A stretch of 50,740 bases of DNA from Pradoshia eiseniae (lineage in GTDB: Bacteria > Bacillota > Bacilli > Bacillales > Pradoshiaceae): positions 1-50,740 of the forward strand of contig NZ_PKOZ01000017.1 in NCBI RefSeq assembly GCF_002946355.1, read 5' to 3'. Every line of letters begins with the position of its first letter. The first letter of the stretch is position 1. Both the position numbers and the translations under genes were made by a program. Under the pieces are notes generated by a model. The model was not told the origin of the DNA, ran no database searches, and saw only the letters and a list, made by a program, of their open reading frames with translations. Positions 1 through 10,314 of this stretch are shown in pieces.

Positions 1-74
1 CACGGAAGTTAAGCTCGCGCGCCGATGGTAGTTGGGGCCGCGCGTCCCCTGTGAGAGTAGGACGTTGCCGGGCA
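1..74 (+). rRNA. rrf: 5S ribosomal RNA, 3' part
   Basis: The window opens inside a 5S rRNA gene. The sequence matches the 3' two thirds of Bacillus 5S rRNA, including the conserved segments CGGAAGTTAAGC, GCCGATGGTAGT and GAGAGTAGGACGTTGCC. The 5' part lies outside the window. It is the last gene of an upstream rRNA operon and is followed at once by a terminator. The exact 3' end is uncertain by a few bases. Confidence 0.95.
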
Positions 75-79
75 AGCAA

Positions 80-108
80 AACCAGTTCAGTTTTGAGCTG
101 GTTTTTTT
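80..108 (+). terminator. Terminator of the upstream rRNA operon
   Basis: A ten-base stem (AACCAGTTCA with TGAGCTGGTT, one G-U pair) closes a four-base loop and runs into seven T residues. It lies directly after the 5S gene, as expected for a rho-independent rRNA operon terminator. Confidence 0.9.
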
Positions 109-379
109 GTGTGTAAAAATCTCGATAGAGATGGATTTTTTAAAGAAGAAAAAAGAAGCTCGCCTAGCTGACAGCAAGCCTCTCCGAGTAGAGAGAAGCA
201 AAGAGGTTAAACGATATAATTGATTCATCTCTAAACTTAATGCCTAATCACATTCAAAGCAGCCTGCAGCTTGTCATGTTCTCAGAGCTCTCAAACTTTA
301 TATGTTGGCCGCTAATTAAGACATACAACGTATTCATCATCTAGGCATACAATAAATTACATAACCAATTCAAAATTGT
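109..379. other. Gene-free spacer between 5S rRNA and csfB
   Basis: About 270 bases of A+T-rich sequence without a credible reading frame. A small hairpin (CTCTC, six-base loop, GAGAG) lies near 181-196. An open frame running out of the 5S gene has no ribosome binding site and is not a gene. Nothing else is recognised here. Confidence 0.6.
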
Positions 380-409
380 GTATACAATAACTTGCCAGTG
401 GTGATACTA
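380..409 (+). promoter_or_regulatory. Sigma-F/sigma-G type promoter of csfB
   Basis: GTATA at 380-384 and GGTGATACTA at 400-409 are separated by 15 bases. Both boxes fit the forespore sigma-F consensus (GywTA, about 15 bases, GgnrAnAnTw) at every fixed position. Transcription would start some 15 bases before the csfB ribosome binding site. In B. subtilis csfB is a known sigma-F target, which supports the reading. Confidence 0.75.
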
Positions 410-430
410 GGAGTAGCGGGAGGTGTAATT

Positions 431-646
431 ATGGCAATTTTTGATGCGGCCGGTAAGGATTTTAAGCAGCTAGGAGATAAATGCTGTATTTGTGAGAGGG
501 AAAAATCAGAAGGTCTACATCTTTATATTGGATATATTTGTGCAGAATGTGAGAAGGCTATTGTTCATACTGATACGAGCGATCCTATTTACCAAGAATA
601 TGTTGAGAAACTGCGCAAAAATAATATTTCAAGCATTTTTACGTGA
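431..646 (+). CDS. csfB: Anti-sigma-G factor Gin (CsfB)
   Basis: Gin is a small zinc-binding protein that binds and holds back sigma-G in the forespore (and sigma-E in the forespore or sigma-G in the mother cell) until the right stage of sporulation. The 71-residue product has the family pattern: paired cysteines CCIC near residues 18-21, a glycine-rich turn (GLHLYIGYIC), CAEC near 37-40, and a charged C-terminal helix. The start at 431 is chosen because GGGAGG lies six bases upstream; an in-frame ATG at 392 lies inside the promoter. The gene stands alone between the rRNA terminator and a weak terminator and has its own forespore-type promoter. In B. subtilis xpaC and yaaN follow csfB; here yaaO follows directly. 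Confidence 0.9.
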   Translation: MAIFDAAGKDFKQLGDKCCICEREKSEGLHLYIGYICAECEKAIVHTDTSDPIYQEYVEKLRKNNISSIFT

Positions 647-707
647 TGAATCCCAAAGCCGTTACTTGAATGGAATAGACGGAAAAACTTATAATGGTTA
701 AAAGCAC

Positions 708-735
708 AGGCCCCTTCTTTGGATGGAGCCTTTTT
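708..735 (+). terminator. Probable terminator after csfB
   Basis: AGGCCCC pairs with GGAGCCT (one mismatch) across a ten-base loop and is followed by five T residues. It would end the csfB transcript 60 bases after its stop codon. The stem is short, so confidence is moderate. Confidence 0.6.
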
Positions 736-758
736 ATATGGCTGATATAAGAAAGTAG

Positions 759-2216
759 TTGAAGGTAATGGAGAATATTAAAATTCCAATTCTTAATATG
801 CTGAAGGATCATCAAGGGAAAAACCCCCTATCCTTACATGTGCCGGGTCATAAAGATGGGGATGTCATTCACCCCCTGACACCAACAGGCTTGCGTGAGG
901 CGATGAGCTGGGATATGACGGAGCTGACAGGGCTTGATGATCTTCATAATCCAGAGGAGGGAATCATGGAAGCAGAGATTTTGCTTTCTTCCCTTTATCA
1001 GACAGATAAGAGTTATTTACTGGTAAATGGTTCAACGGTTGGGAACCTAGCAATGATTCTAGGGATCGTTCAGCCTGGAGATACAGTGCTCGTGCAGAAA
1101 AATTGTCATAAATCGATCATGAATGGGTTGGCGCTTGCAAGTGCAAAACCGATATTTCTTCATCCTGAGCTTGATTGTGAAGGGGTGGAAATAGGGCTTA
1201 CTGACTCAGCTATTGAGGAGTATCTGCAGAAATATCCAGAAACAAAAGCCGTCATTTTGACATATCCAAATTATTATGGAATGGGAATGGAGCTTGAAGG
1301 AATCATTAAAGCAGCTCACCATTTGAAGATTCCTGTGCTCGTAGATGAGGCTCATGGCGCCCACTTTGCAGCAGGTGACCCATTTCCGCCATCTGCTCTC
1401 AGTAAGGGGGCTGATTTAGTTGTTCATTCGGCTCATAAGACGCTGCCTGCAATGACGATGGGTTCTTATTTACATATACAAGGAGAACTTGTCTCTGCCG
1501 AGCAGGTGGAACGCTATTTGAGGATACTCCAGTCCAGCAGTCCATCCTATCCAATTATGCTGTCGCTGGACTTAGCGAGAGCTTATCTTGAAGGCTACTG
1601 TGAGAAGGATAAAAGCTATCTATGCGAGCAGCTTCAATCTCTCAAGAGTTATCTCTCCGGTCATAAGCAGCTTGCGATATATGAATCGTCGAAGGCCGAT
1701 TGGCATGATCCGCTGAAACTGCTGATTTGCCAAAAGGGCAATGTGTCAGGTTATGAGCTGCAGGCAAGGCTTGAAGATGTTGGCATTTATCCAGAGCTCT
1801 CCACTGAACGGTTCGTATTACTGGTTCTGCCGCTTCTGAAGGAAGGGCAAGGATCTTTTATCGAGAAGCTCATTAACCGGCTAGAATTAATGAAGTGGGA
1901 TGGAGAAACCAAGCCGTTTTCCGAAACAGGCTCCTTTAAGGAGAGCGGCATATCCAATGAATCAAAGCATACAGAGCTTGCTTTATCATATGAAGAAATG
2001 GAGAAGTTAAATGTAAAAAGGCTCGACCTTTCTCATTCAATAGGGGAGATAGCTGCAGAGTCCATTATTCCTTATCCTCCTGGAATCCCGATTATTCAAC
2101 GTGGAGAACGGATTACAGATGAGATGGTTTCCGCCTGCTTTAGACTAATGAGGAATAAGGTGAAAATCCAGGGAGGCTCCTGCTTAAAGGACGGACAAAT
2201 CGAGGTCTTTGCATAA
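759..2216 (+). CDS. yaaO: Orn/Lys/Arg decarboxylase family PLP enzyme YaaO
   Basis: A 485-residue fold-type I PLP enzyme of the Orn/Lys/Arg decarboxylase family. The N-terminal motif [11 protein letters not shown] (about residues 24-34), the cofactor-contacting VDEAHGAHF (about 196-204) and the PLP lysine in [10 protein letters not shown] (K227) are all visible, followed by the C-terminal decarboxylase domain ending in the typical [11 protein letters not shown] segment. Its length is close to B. subtilis YaaO (about 480). The substrate is not determined; SpeA, the related arginine decarboxylase, is the closest characterised paralogue. The start is uncertain: a TTG at 759 and an ATG at 768 are both in frame and neither has a strong ribosome binding site. 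The tmk gene begins 50 bases downstream. Confidence 0.88.
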   Translation: MKVMENIKIPILNMLKDHQGKNPLSLHVPGHKDGDVIHPLTPTGLREAMSWDMTELTGLDDLHNPEEGIMEAEILLSSLYQTDKSYLLVNGSTVGNLAMILGIVQPGDTVLVQKNCHKSIMNGLALASAKPIFLHPELDCEGVEIGLTDSAIEEYLQKYPETKAVILTYPNYYGMGMELEGIIKAAHHLKIPVLVDEAHGAHFAAGDPFPPSALSKGADLVVHSAHKTLPAMTMGSYLHIQGELVSAEQVERYLRILQSSSPSYPIMLSLDLARAYLEGYCEKDKSYLCEQLQSLKSYLSGHKQLAIYESSKADWHDPLKLLICQKGNVSGYELQARLEDVGIYPELSTERFVLLVLPLLKEGQGSFIEKLINRLELMKWDGETKPFSETGSFKESGISNESKHTELALSYEEMEKLNVKRLDLSHSIGEIAAESIIPYPPGIPIIQRGERITDEMVSACFRLMRNKVKIQGGSCLKDGQIEVFA

Positions 2217-2222
2217 TGGCTA

Positions 2223-2231
2223 TGATATACT
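2223..2231 (+). promoter_or_regulatory. Possible extended -10 promoter before tmk
   Basis: TGATATACT is an extended -10 element (TGn plus TATACT) just after the yaaO stop codon and 34 bases before the tmk start. No good -35 box is seen, so this is tentative. Confidence 0.35.
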
Positions 2232-2265
2232 AGTTCTAGCGTACATAATATTGGAGGGTGCAACC

Positions 2266-2904
2266 TTGAAACGAGGAATATTTATCACGGTTGAGGGTCC
2301 TGAGGGAGCCGGGAAAACAACCATCATTACAAAAGTGGCAGAACAGCTGAAGAAAGAAGGCTATCGCATTATCCTGACGAGGGAGCCGGGAGGCATTCCG
2401 ATTGCTGAGCAAATTCGCGAGGTTATTTTGAATCGCGGCAATACGGCAATGGACCCGCGCACTGAGGCGCTCCTTTATGCGGCAGCCCGCCGGCAGCATT
2501 TGATGGAGAAGGTCGTCCCGGCGCTTAATGAGGGTGCTATCGTTCTATGTGACCGCTTCGTGGACAGTTCCTTGGCTTACCAAGGATACGCTAGAGGCAT
2601 CGGGGTCGATGAAATCTGGCAGATTAACCAGTTTGCGATTGAGGAGCTCATGCCAGAGCTAACATTATTTTTCATGATTGATCCGAAAAGAGGATTAGAG
2701 AGAATCGAGCAGCATAAGAATAGAGAAGTAAATAGGCTCGATGTTGAAGAGCTCAGCTTTCACCAAAAAGTGTATGATGGCTATCAATTATTGATGAGGA
2801 AAGATCCAGATCGTATCAAAGGGATTGATGCAGACCGGTCTGTTGAAGAAGTTTATGAAGAAACTCTTCATCAAATAAAGACAATTATTGACAAGAAACC
2901 TTAA
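2266..2904 (+). CDS. tmk: Thymidylate kinase
   Basis: Phosphorylates dTMP to dTDP with ATP, a required step in dTTP synthesis in the cytosol. The 212-residue product has the P-loop GPEGAGKTT (residues 11-19), the dTMP-binding stretch [12 protein letters not shown] starting at D96, and REPGG near residue 44. The start is a TTG with GGAGGG seven bases upstream; this gives the usual family length. The stop codon lies inside the stem of the following terminator. It heads the conserved tmk-darA-holB-ricT-yabA neighbourhood, which links nucleotide supply with replication genes. Confidence 0.97.
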   Translation: MKRGIFITVEGPEGAGKTTIITKVAEQLKKEGYRIILTREPGGIPIAEQIREVILNRGNTAMDPRTEALLYAAARRQHLMEKVVPALNEGAIVLCDRFVDSSLAYQGYARGIGVDEIWQINQFAIEELMPELTLFFMIDPKRGLERIEQHKNREVNRLDVEELSFHQKVYDGYQLLMRKDPDRIKGIDADRSVEEVYEETLHQIKTIIDKKP

Positions 2905-2925
2905 AGCATGGCTTTAAGGTTTTAT
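2897..2925 (+). terminator. Hairpin at the 3' end of tmk
   Basis: A perfect 11-base inverted repeat (AACCTTAAAGC and GCTTTAAGGTT) closes a three-base loop. The tmk stop codon lies in the left arm, so a ribosome finishing tmk would cover part of the hairpin. The T tract after it is short and interrupted. Confidence 0.65.
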
Positions 2926-2944
2926 ATTAATCTTATACAGGCTT

Positions 2945-2953
2945 TGGTATAAT
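2945..2953 (+). promoter_or_regulatory. Extended -10 promoter before darA
   Basis: TGGTATAAT is a consensus extended -10 element (TGn with TATAAT) 61 bases before the darA start. The -35 region is poor, which is usual for extended -10 promoters. Confidence 0.55.
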
Positions 2954-2992
2954 AAAAGATGACAACTTAGAGGAAACACATGAAAAGATTGA

Positions 2993-3343
<351 letters not shown>

Positions 3344-3367
3344 GATAAAGGATGAGAGGAAATAAGC

Positions 3368-4372
3368 ATGATTGAAACATGGGAACAGCTATCAAACCAG
3401 CAGCCGAGAGCAGCAGCAATGCTTTTGAACAGCCTGAAAAAAGACAGAGTGGCACATGCCTATCTCTTTGAGGGAGAGCGTGGTACCGGCAAGCAGGATG
3501 CGAGTATGCTGCTTGCTAAGTCATTATTCTGCCTTGATTCAATTGATGGATATCTCCCATGCGGCATATGCGTAAACTGTAAGAAGATTGAGCATAGAAA
3601 TCATGCAGATGTTCATATTATCGAGCCTGATGGACTTTCCATCAAGAAAGAGCAGATCAAAATGCTGCATGAGGAATTTCAGAAGAAAGCAGTAGAATCT
3701 CAGAAGAAAGTCTATATCATTACTCACTCGCATAAAATGACAGCTTCAGCAGCAAACAGCCTTCTGAAGTTCCTAGAGGAGCCGCATGCAGGCACAACCA
3801 TCATCTTGCTGACAGATCAAATCCACAAGATGCTTTCCACGATTTTATCCAGATGCCAGACAATCTCTTTCACACCTTTGAATCCAGTAGAGCTGAGTAA
3901 GCAATTAATTCAGTCAGGGGTTCCGGCTAATAAGGCAAAATTAATTGCCAGTTTGACGAATAGTGTCGATGAAGGACTGGCTCTTCAGGAGGATGAGTGG
4001 TTTGCACAAGCCCAAAAGATAGTGGTAAAATTGTATGAAGCCATAAAAAATCCTGTGGATGGAATCATGGTCGTCCAAGAGGATTGGCTCCCTCATTTCA
4101 AAGAACGTGAGCAAATGGAAATGGGATTATTGCTTCTTTTGAATATATATAGAGACCTTCTTTACGTTCAGCTCGATAAGCCGGAGGAAATGGTTTATCA
4201 GGACAAGGAAGATCAGTTCCGCCAATTAGCTATTTTGCATACACAAAAGCAATTAGCCAATCAGATGAATGAAATACTGGAGGCTAAACGTAAGCTTTCG
4301 GCGAATATGAATCCACAGCTGTTAATGGAGCAGCTCGTGCTTAACCTTCAGGAGGGATTTACACTTGTATGA
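3368..4372 (+). CDS. holB: DNA polymerase III subunit delta'
   Basis: Subunit of the clamp loader that opens the sliding clamp onto primed DNA. The 334-residue protein has the AAA+ fold N-terminus with HAYLFEG (about residues 31-37), a degenerate P-loop GERGTGKQD, a zinc module of cysteines in CLDS-x-CGICVNC (about 56-70), the DGLSIKKEQI segment, NSLLKFLEEP (about 132-141) and the SRC sensor (SRCQTISF). The degenerate P-loop is normal for delta', which acts as a stator. It overlaps ricT by eight bases, pointing to translational coupling. Confidence 0.95.
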   Translation: MIETWEQLSNQQPRAAAMLLNSLKKDRVAHAYLFEGERGTGKQDASMLLAKSLFCLDSIDGYLPCGICVNCKKIEHRNHADVHIIEPDGLSIKKEQIKMLHEEFQKKAVESQKKVYIITHSHKMTASAANSLLKFLEEPHAGTTIILLTDQIHKMLSTILSRCQTISFTPLNPVELSKQLIQSGVPANKAKLIASLTNSVDEGLALQEDEWFAQAQKIVVKLYEAIKNPVDGIMVVQEDWLPHFKEREQMEMGLLLLLNIYRDLLYVQLDKPEEMVYQDKEDQFRQLAILHTQKQLANQMNEILEAKRKLSANMNPQLLMEQLVLNLQEGFTLV

Positions 4373-5192
4373 TGTTGTAGGAGTCCGCTTTAAAAAAGCG
4401 GGTAAAATATATTATTTTGACCCAGGAGAGCTTGAGATAGCCAAGGATGAGTATATTATCGTAGAGACTGTCAGAGGCATAGAATTTGGAAAAGCTGTGA
4501 TTCCGCGCAAGCAAGTGGGCGAAAATGATATAGTCCTTCCTTTAAAAAAGGTCATCCGGATTGCCGATGAGAAAGACCGCTATACTGTGGACGAGAATAG
4601 GGAAATCGCTCAGCAGGCATTTCAGATTTGCAGTGAAAAAGTAATTGAGCATCGGCTGGATATGAAGCTGGTTGATGTGGAGTATACCTTTGATCGCAAT
4701 AAGGTGATTTTTTATTTTACAGCGGATGGACGAGTTGATTTTCGTGAGCTTGTGAAGGACTTGGCGGCCATCTTCCGTACAAGAATTGAACTAAGGCAAA
4801 TCGGTGTGAGGGATGAGGCTAAAATGCTTGGCGGCATTGGCCCATGCGGCCGGATGCTTTGCTGTTCGACCTTCTTGGGAGATTTCGAGCCAGTCTCAAT
4901 CAAAATGGCGAAAGACCAAAATCTATCACTTAATCCAACGAAGATCTCAGGATTGTGCGGTCGTCTCATGTGCTGCCTGAAATATGAGAATGATGAGTAC
5001 GAAAGTGCGAAGGAACAACTTCCTGACCTTGGTGAGTATATTGATACACCGATGGGGAGAGGGAAGGTAATCGGACTGAATATCCTTGAGAAAATCATGC
5101 AGATTGAATTGCAAGGAAAAGAACGTGTTGTTGAATATACGCTGGATGAGATGATGGAGGAAGGCACCTTCACGATTCAAGCCACAGATTAA
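4365..5192 (+). CDS. ricT: RicT (YaaT), PSP1-domain subunit of the Y-complex
   Basis: RicT works with RicA and RicF in the Y-complex, which associates with RNase Y in mRNA maturation and promotes sporulation, competence and biofilm formation. The 275-residue product begins [20 protein letters not shown], as in B. subtilis YaaT, and has two cysteine clusters, CGRMLCC (residues 161-167) and CGRLMCC (198-204), known in the family to take part in binding iron-sulfur clusters. The start is a TTG with GGAGGG eight bases upstream, inside the end of holB. It is followed after 16 bases by yabA. Confidence 0.95.
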   Translation: MYDVVGVRFKKAGKIYYFDPGELEIAKDEYIIVETVRGIEFGKAVIPRKQVGENDIVLPLKKVIRIADEKDRYTVDENREIAQQAFQICSEKVIEHRLDMKLVDVEYTFDRNKVIFYFTADGRVDFRELVKDLAAIFRTRIELRQIGVRDEAKMLGGIGPCGRMLCCSTFLGDFEPVSIKMAKDQNLSLNPTKISGLCGRLMCCLKYENDEYESAKEQLPDLGEYIDTPMGRGKVIGLNILEKIMQIELQGKERVVEYTLDEMMEEGTFTIQATD

Positions 5193-5208
5193 TAAGGTGG
5201 TGGGTGTT

Positions 5209-5562
5209 ATGAATAAAAAAGAAATATTCGATTCGGTCAGCAGCATGGAGGCCCAAATCGGCGATTTGTATAAGCAGCTTGGAGAATTGAAGCAGCATTT
5301 GGCTGAGATTCTAGAGGAAAATAATACACTCCAATTGGAGAATGAGAATGTTCGTCGCCGATTACTCGAGCTGGAAAAGACTAAACCAGCATCTGCTCAA
5401 AAGAAGCAGAAAAAGGGTACTAAGCCAATGGATATTGGAGAGGGCTATGACAATCTGGCAAGGCTGTATCAGGAAGGATTCCATATTTGCAATTTGCATT
5501 TTGGAAGTCCGCGTAAAGATGGAGATTGCCTGTTTTGCCTCTCATTTTTAAATAAGAAATAA
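5209..5562 (+). CDS. yabA: Replication initiation control protein YabA
   Basis: YabA binds DnaA and the sliding clamp DnaN and restrains re-initiation of replication. The 117-residue protein has an N-terminal leucine-zipper coiled coil (about residues 5-60, with regularly spaced Leu/Ile), a basic Lys/Gln-rich hinge, and a C-terminal zinc-binding domain with HICNLHF and CLFC. ATG at 5209 is preceded by AAGGTGGTG. The gene ends the tmk-holB-ricT cluster and is followed by a strong terminator. Confidence 0.95.
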   Translation: MNKKEIFDSVSSMEAQIGDLYKQLGELKQHLAEILEENNTLQLENENVRRRLLELEKTKPASAQKKQKKGTKPMDIGEGYDNLARLYQEGFHICNLHFGSPRKDGDCLFCLSFLNKK

Positions 5563-5564
5563 AG

Positions 5565-5600
5565 ATAGTCTTTCCTATCGATTAGGAAAGGCTATTTTTA
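5565..5600 (+). terminator. Terminator after yabA
   Basis: A 13-base stem with one G-U pair (5565-5577 with 5583-5595) and a five-base loop is followed by a T tract. It begins three bases after the yabA stop codon. Confidence 0.88.
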
Positions 5601-5631
5601 TAAAGGATATATGGTTAGGAGCGATACGTGT

Positions 5632-6372
5632 TTGAAAATGTTAAAAGATGATGAACGCTTGGATTATCTCTTGGGGGAACCGCTTCGGATCATTCAAAGC
5701 CCTAGTGTGTTCTCTTTTTCGCTGGATGCGGTTCTGCTTGCGAAATTTGTCTATGTACCGATTCAAAAAGGGAATCTGGTGGACCTTTGTGCCGGTAATG
5801 GTGTCATCCCGTTATTATTGAGCCGAAGGACAAAGGGACATATCCATGGGGTCGAAATTCAGGAGAGACTTCATGATATGGCCGAGAGGAGCGTTCAATA
5901 CAATAATCTTTCTGAGCAGATCACCATGCATCATGAGGATTTGAACAAGATCCTCCCTGTGCTTGGACATGATAAGTATGATGTCGTCACATGCAATCCT
6001 CCCTACTTTCTGACACCAGCAAAAGAAATTCAAAATGATAATGAGCATTATGCTATCGCGAGGCATGAGATTATGTGCACATTAGAAGATGTCGTCAGAG
6101 TGAGCAGCCAGCTGCTGAAACAAGGTGGGAAAGCAGCTTTCGTTCACAGGCCGGGGAGATTGCTTGATATTTTGACGCTGATGAGAAAATACCGCATAGA
6201 GCCGAAGCGGCTTCAGTTCGTCTACCCAAAGGCTGGGCGTGAAGCAAATACCATTCTTGTAGAGGGAATCAAGGGTGGAAGCCCTGACTTAAAGCTTCTG
6301 CCGCCCCTAGTTGTTTATCAGGATAATAATGAATATACAGATGAGCTTAAGAAAATGATTGATGGAGAATAA
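5632..6372 (+). CDS. trmN6: tRNA1(Val) (adenine-N6)-methyltransferase family protein (YabB)
   Basis: SAM-dependent methyltransferase of the TrmN6 family, predicted to methylate an adenine in tRNA. The protein (246 residues from the chosen start) shows the SAM-binding [14 protein letters not shown] and the adenine N6-methyltransferase motif CNPPYF, followed by the family's conserved [12 protein letters not shown]. The TTG at 5632 is chosen because AGGAG lies ten bases upstream and it places the start just before [10 protein letters not shown], as in B. subtilis; an ATG at 5611 is the alternative. It overlaps or abuts yazA and then rsmI, forming a compact RNA-modification cluster. The exact substrate in Bacillus is inferred. 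Confidence 0.9.
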   Translation: MKMLKDDERLDYLLGEPLRIIQSPSVFSFSLDAVLLAKFVYVPIQKGNLVDLCAGNGVIPLLLSRRTKGHIHGVEIQERLHDMAERSVQYNNLSEQITMHHEDLNKILPVLGHDKYDVVTCNPPYFLTPAKEIQNDNEHYAIARHEIMCTLEDVVRVSSQLLKQGGKAAFVHRPGRLLDILTLMRKYRIEPKRLQFVYPKAGREANTILVEGIKGGSPDLKLLPPLVVYQDNNEYTDELKKMIDGE

Positions 6373-6373
6373 A

Positions 6374-6646
6374 ATGCATTATTTCTATGTGCTGGAATGC
6401 GCAGATGGCAGTTATTATGCTGGCTATACAAATAATATTGAGAAAAGAATCCAAACCCATAATGAAGGAAAAGGGGCTAAGTATACCCGGGCAAGGAGAC
6501 CGGTTGTCCTGCGCTATTATGAGCAGTATGAAACAAAGACGGAGGCAATGCAGGCTGAATATCGCTTTAAGCAATTAAAGAGGCCTGAGAAGGAGCGGAT
6601 CGTTCAAATAGGAGGTTATGGCATTGAAGAGTCAAAAGAGCTTTGA
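6374..6646 (+). CDS. yazA: GIY-YIG domain protein YazA
   Basis: A small (90-residue) single-domain GIY-YIG endonuclease-fold protein. The core motif YVLECADGSYYAGYT, the conserved arginine helix (EKRIQTHNEGKGAKYTRARRP) and the EYRFKQLKR segment are present. The cellular role is unknown. ATG at 6374 has GGAG six bases upstream; ATG at 6362 would add four residues and resembles the B. subtilis N-terminus, so the start is not settled. It starts one base after the trmN6 stop and overlaps rsmI. Confidence 0.9.
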   Translation: MHYFYVLECADGSYYAGYTNNIEKRIQTHNEGKGAKYTRARRPVVLRYYEQYETKTEAMQAEYRFKQLKRPEKERIVQIGGYGIEESKEL

Positions 6647-7496
6647 GCGGGAGCAGGAGCCTGCTTTATATTTAGTGCCGACGCCAATCGGCAATTTAGA
6701 GGATATGACATATCGGGCTGTCAGAATATTAAAGGAGGCGGATTGTATTGCGGCAGAGGATACCCGCAATACGAAGAAACTGTGTAATCATTTTGAGATA
6801 CACACGCCGCTGATCAGCTATCATGAACATAACAGGCAGCAAAGCGGAGAGGCTATTCTTGAAAGACTCAGAAGCGGAAGCCGGGTTGCCTTAGTGAGTG
6901 ATGCGGGCATGCCGGCGATTTCAGATCCGGGTTATGAGCTCGTGCAGGCTTGTATAGAAGAAGAGATACCCGTGGTGGCACTTCCAGGCGCAAATGCGGC
7001 TTTGACGGCTCTAATCGCATCAGGGATTGCCCCTCAGCCCTTTTACTTCTACGGCTTCCTGAACAGGAGCCGCAAGGAGAAGAAAAAGGAGCTTGAAGAG
7101 CTGCGTAAAAAGGACGGGGCACTCATCTTTTATGAATCTCCCCATCGATTAAAGGAGACGCTTGCGCTTCTTCATGAATATCTTGGAGACAGGCCAATCG
7201 TCCTCGCACGTGAGCTGACGAAAAGGTTTGAGGAATACATCCGCGGCACGATTTCAGAAGCGCTCGAGTGGGCAAGCACACAGGAGGTTCGCGGAGAATT
7301 CGTTTTGGTCGTTGAAGGCTCAAATGAAGTGGAAGAGGAAGCTGTATGGTGGGAGGATGTAAGTCTTAAGGAGCATGTAGACCACTATGTGGGTGAAGGA
7401 TTGAAGCCCAATGATGCCATTAAACAGGTAGCTAAGGAACGAAACATTCCAAAAAGGGAAGTATATCAGGCCTATCATATAGACATAATGAAATAA
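6624..7496 (+). CDS. rsmI: 16S rRNA (cytidine1402-2'-O)-methyltransferase RsmI
   Basis: RsmI uses SAM to methylate the ribose of C1402 in the 16S decoding centre. The protein (290 residues) has the tetrapyrrole-methylase fold: YLVPTPIGNLEDMTYRA at the N-terminus, AAEDTRNTKKL, the glycine-rich VSDAGMPAISDPGYEL, and FYESPHRL. TTG at 6624 is chosen because AGGAGG lies eight bases upstream; the ATG at 6618 would leave only two bases. It overlaps yazA by 23 bases and is the last gene of the cluster. Confidence 0.95.
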   Translation: MKSQKSFEREQEPALYLVPTPIGNLEDMTYRAVRILKEADCIAAEDTRNTKKLCNHFEIHTPLISYHEHNRQQSGEAILERLRSGSRVALVSDAGMPAISDPGYELVQACIEEEIPVVALPGANAALTALIASGIAPQPFYFYGFLNRSRKEKKKELEELRKKDGALIFYESPHRLKETLALLHEYLGDRPIVLARELTKRFEEYIRGTISEALEWASTQEVRGEFVLVVEGSNEVEEEAVWWEDVSLKEHVDHYVGEGLKPNDAIKQVAKERNIPKREVYQAYHIDIMK

Positions 7497-7503
7497 GCAA
7501 TAT

Positions 7504-7535
7504 AAAAAAGCTCCCCGTTTTGGGAAGCTTTTTTA
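7504..7535. terminator. Bidirectional terminator between rsmI and abrB
   Basis: A stem of 12-13 pairs with one mismatch, flanked by A6 on the left and T6 on the right, lies between the convergent ends of rsmI (plus) and abrB (minus). The A and T tracts let it work on both strands. Confidence 0.85.
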
Positions 7536-7820
7536 TTAATTTGTTACATGAAGGCTTTCTTGAATTTCTTTAAGGAGTTGTTCAGCACCTTCGCGGCTAA
7601 GGATGAGTTTGCCGTCTGCTAATGTGAAGTTGCTGTCAGATACTTCACCTGTTACTTGGCAAGTCATGTTTGGTTTGTATTTTTTGAGGATGATGCGCTC
7701 ATCATCAACATAAATTTCAAGGGCATCTTTCTCAGCAATTCCGAGAGTACGGCGAAGTTCAATCGGAATAACCACCCGGCCAAGTTCATCTACTTTACGT
7801 ACAATACCAGTGGATTTCAT
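7536..7820 (-). CDS. abrB: Transition-state regulator AbrB
   Basis: AbrB is a DNA-binding repressor of stationary-phase and sporulation genes during growth. The 94-residue product begins MKSTGIVRKVDELGRVVIPIELRR, the swapped-hairpin DNA-binding domain (residues 1-53) with the basic residues that contact DNA, followed by a C-terminal multimerisation domain. The start at 7820 has GAGGAG seven bases upstream. It is transcribed away from metS. Two 0A boxes just downstream of its promoter show that Spo0A represses it, as in B. subtilis. SpoVT at 26.8 kb has the same N-terminal domain. Confidence 0.97.
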   Translation of the reverse strand: MKSTGIVRKVDELGRVVIPIELRRTLGIAEKDALEIYVDDERIILKKYKPNMTCQVTGEVSDSNFTLADGKLILSREGAEQLLKEIQESLHVTN

Positions 7821-7860
7821 AACAATACTCCTCTCATAGAATAATATTTTTTTAATAAAA

Positions 7861-7877
7861 TTCGTCATTATTCGACA
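7861..7877 (-). promoter_or_regulatory. Tandem 0A boxes controlling abrB
   Basis: On the minus strand TGTCGAA (7877-7871, exact 0A box) and TGACGAA (7867-7861, one mismatch) stand ten bases apart, about 10 to 30 bases after the predicted abrB start of transcription. The same paired arrangement is known at B. subtilis abrB, where phosphorylated Spo0A represses. Confidence 0.85.
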
Positions 7878-7895
7878 AAATTTAATGATGTTATC

Positions 7896-7924
7896 ATAAT
7901 ACCAAGCATTCCCAAAACCGTCAA
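7896..7924 (-). promoter_or_regulatory. abrB promoter (sigma-A)
   Basis: On the minus strand TTGACG (7924-7919) and TATTAT (7901-7896) are separated by 17 bases, with a TGG extension before the -10 box. It lies just upstream of the 0A boxes. Confidence 0.75.
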
Positions 7925-8089
7925 TGTTTTTAGTTCTTAAGGCAATGGTACTTTATGGGCAAATTGGATTATATATAGATAAAATAAGGCTAAAAACGCT
8001 TACATTTTCCTTATATATTCCAGTTGTTGAATTTTTTACACAAAGAATTGTGAGGTGAATTATAAAAAATTTTGAACAAACTAATTTTT

Positions 8090-8096
8090 TTCGACA
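8090..8096 (-). promoter_or_regulatory. Isolated 0A box upstream of metS
   Basis: TTCGACA preceded by a run of T residues is an exact match to the Spo0A-binding box read on the minus strand (TGTCGAA). It is 213 bases from the abrB boxes. No sporulation gene starts next to it, so a function is only inferred. Confidence 0.4.
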
Positions 8097-8243
8097 TAAT
8101 TCCTGTAAGAAATCCTATAAAAATATTATATTGAAATATTTATTTAGGACAGTTTGTATAATTGTCAAAGACAATGTTTACCATTTACCTTGAGGGAATT
8201 TTTTTTCTGAAAGAGATTGAAGGGTTCCTCTGTATAAAAAATC

Positions 8244-8261
8244 AAGGAATTCCTTTATAAT
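8244..8261 (+). promoter_or_regulatory. Candidate metS promoter with adjoining palindrome
   Basis: The perfect 12-base palindrome AAGGAATTCCTT (8244-8255) abuts TATAAT (8256-8261), about 70 bases before the metS start. The palindrome fills the position upstream of the -10 box where an operator could act. No good -35 box is present. Confidence 0.4.
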
Positions 8262-8293
8262 GTTACTATTATGTCTAATGTACTTATGAGTAA

Positions 8294-10297
<2,004 letters not shown>

Positions 10298-10314
10298 GAA
10301 TTGAAAAATAAGTG

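Noticed and set aside
32-223. Open frame running from the 5S gene into the spacer
   Set aside because: It starts within 5S rRNA, crosses the rRNA terminator, has no ribosome binding site and resembles no protein I recognise.
3368-4372. Damaged P-loop in holB as a sign of loss of function
   Set aside because: The delta' subunit normally lacks a working nucleotide site.
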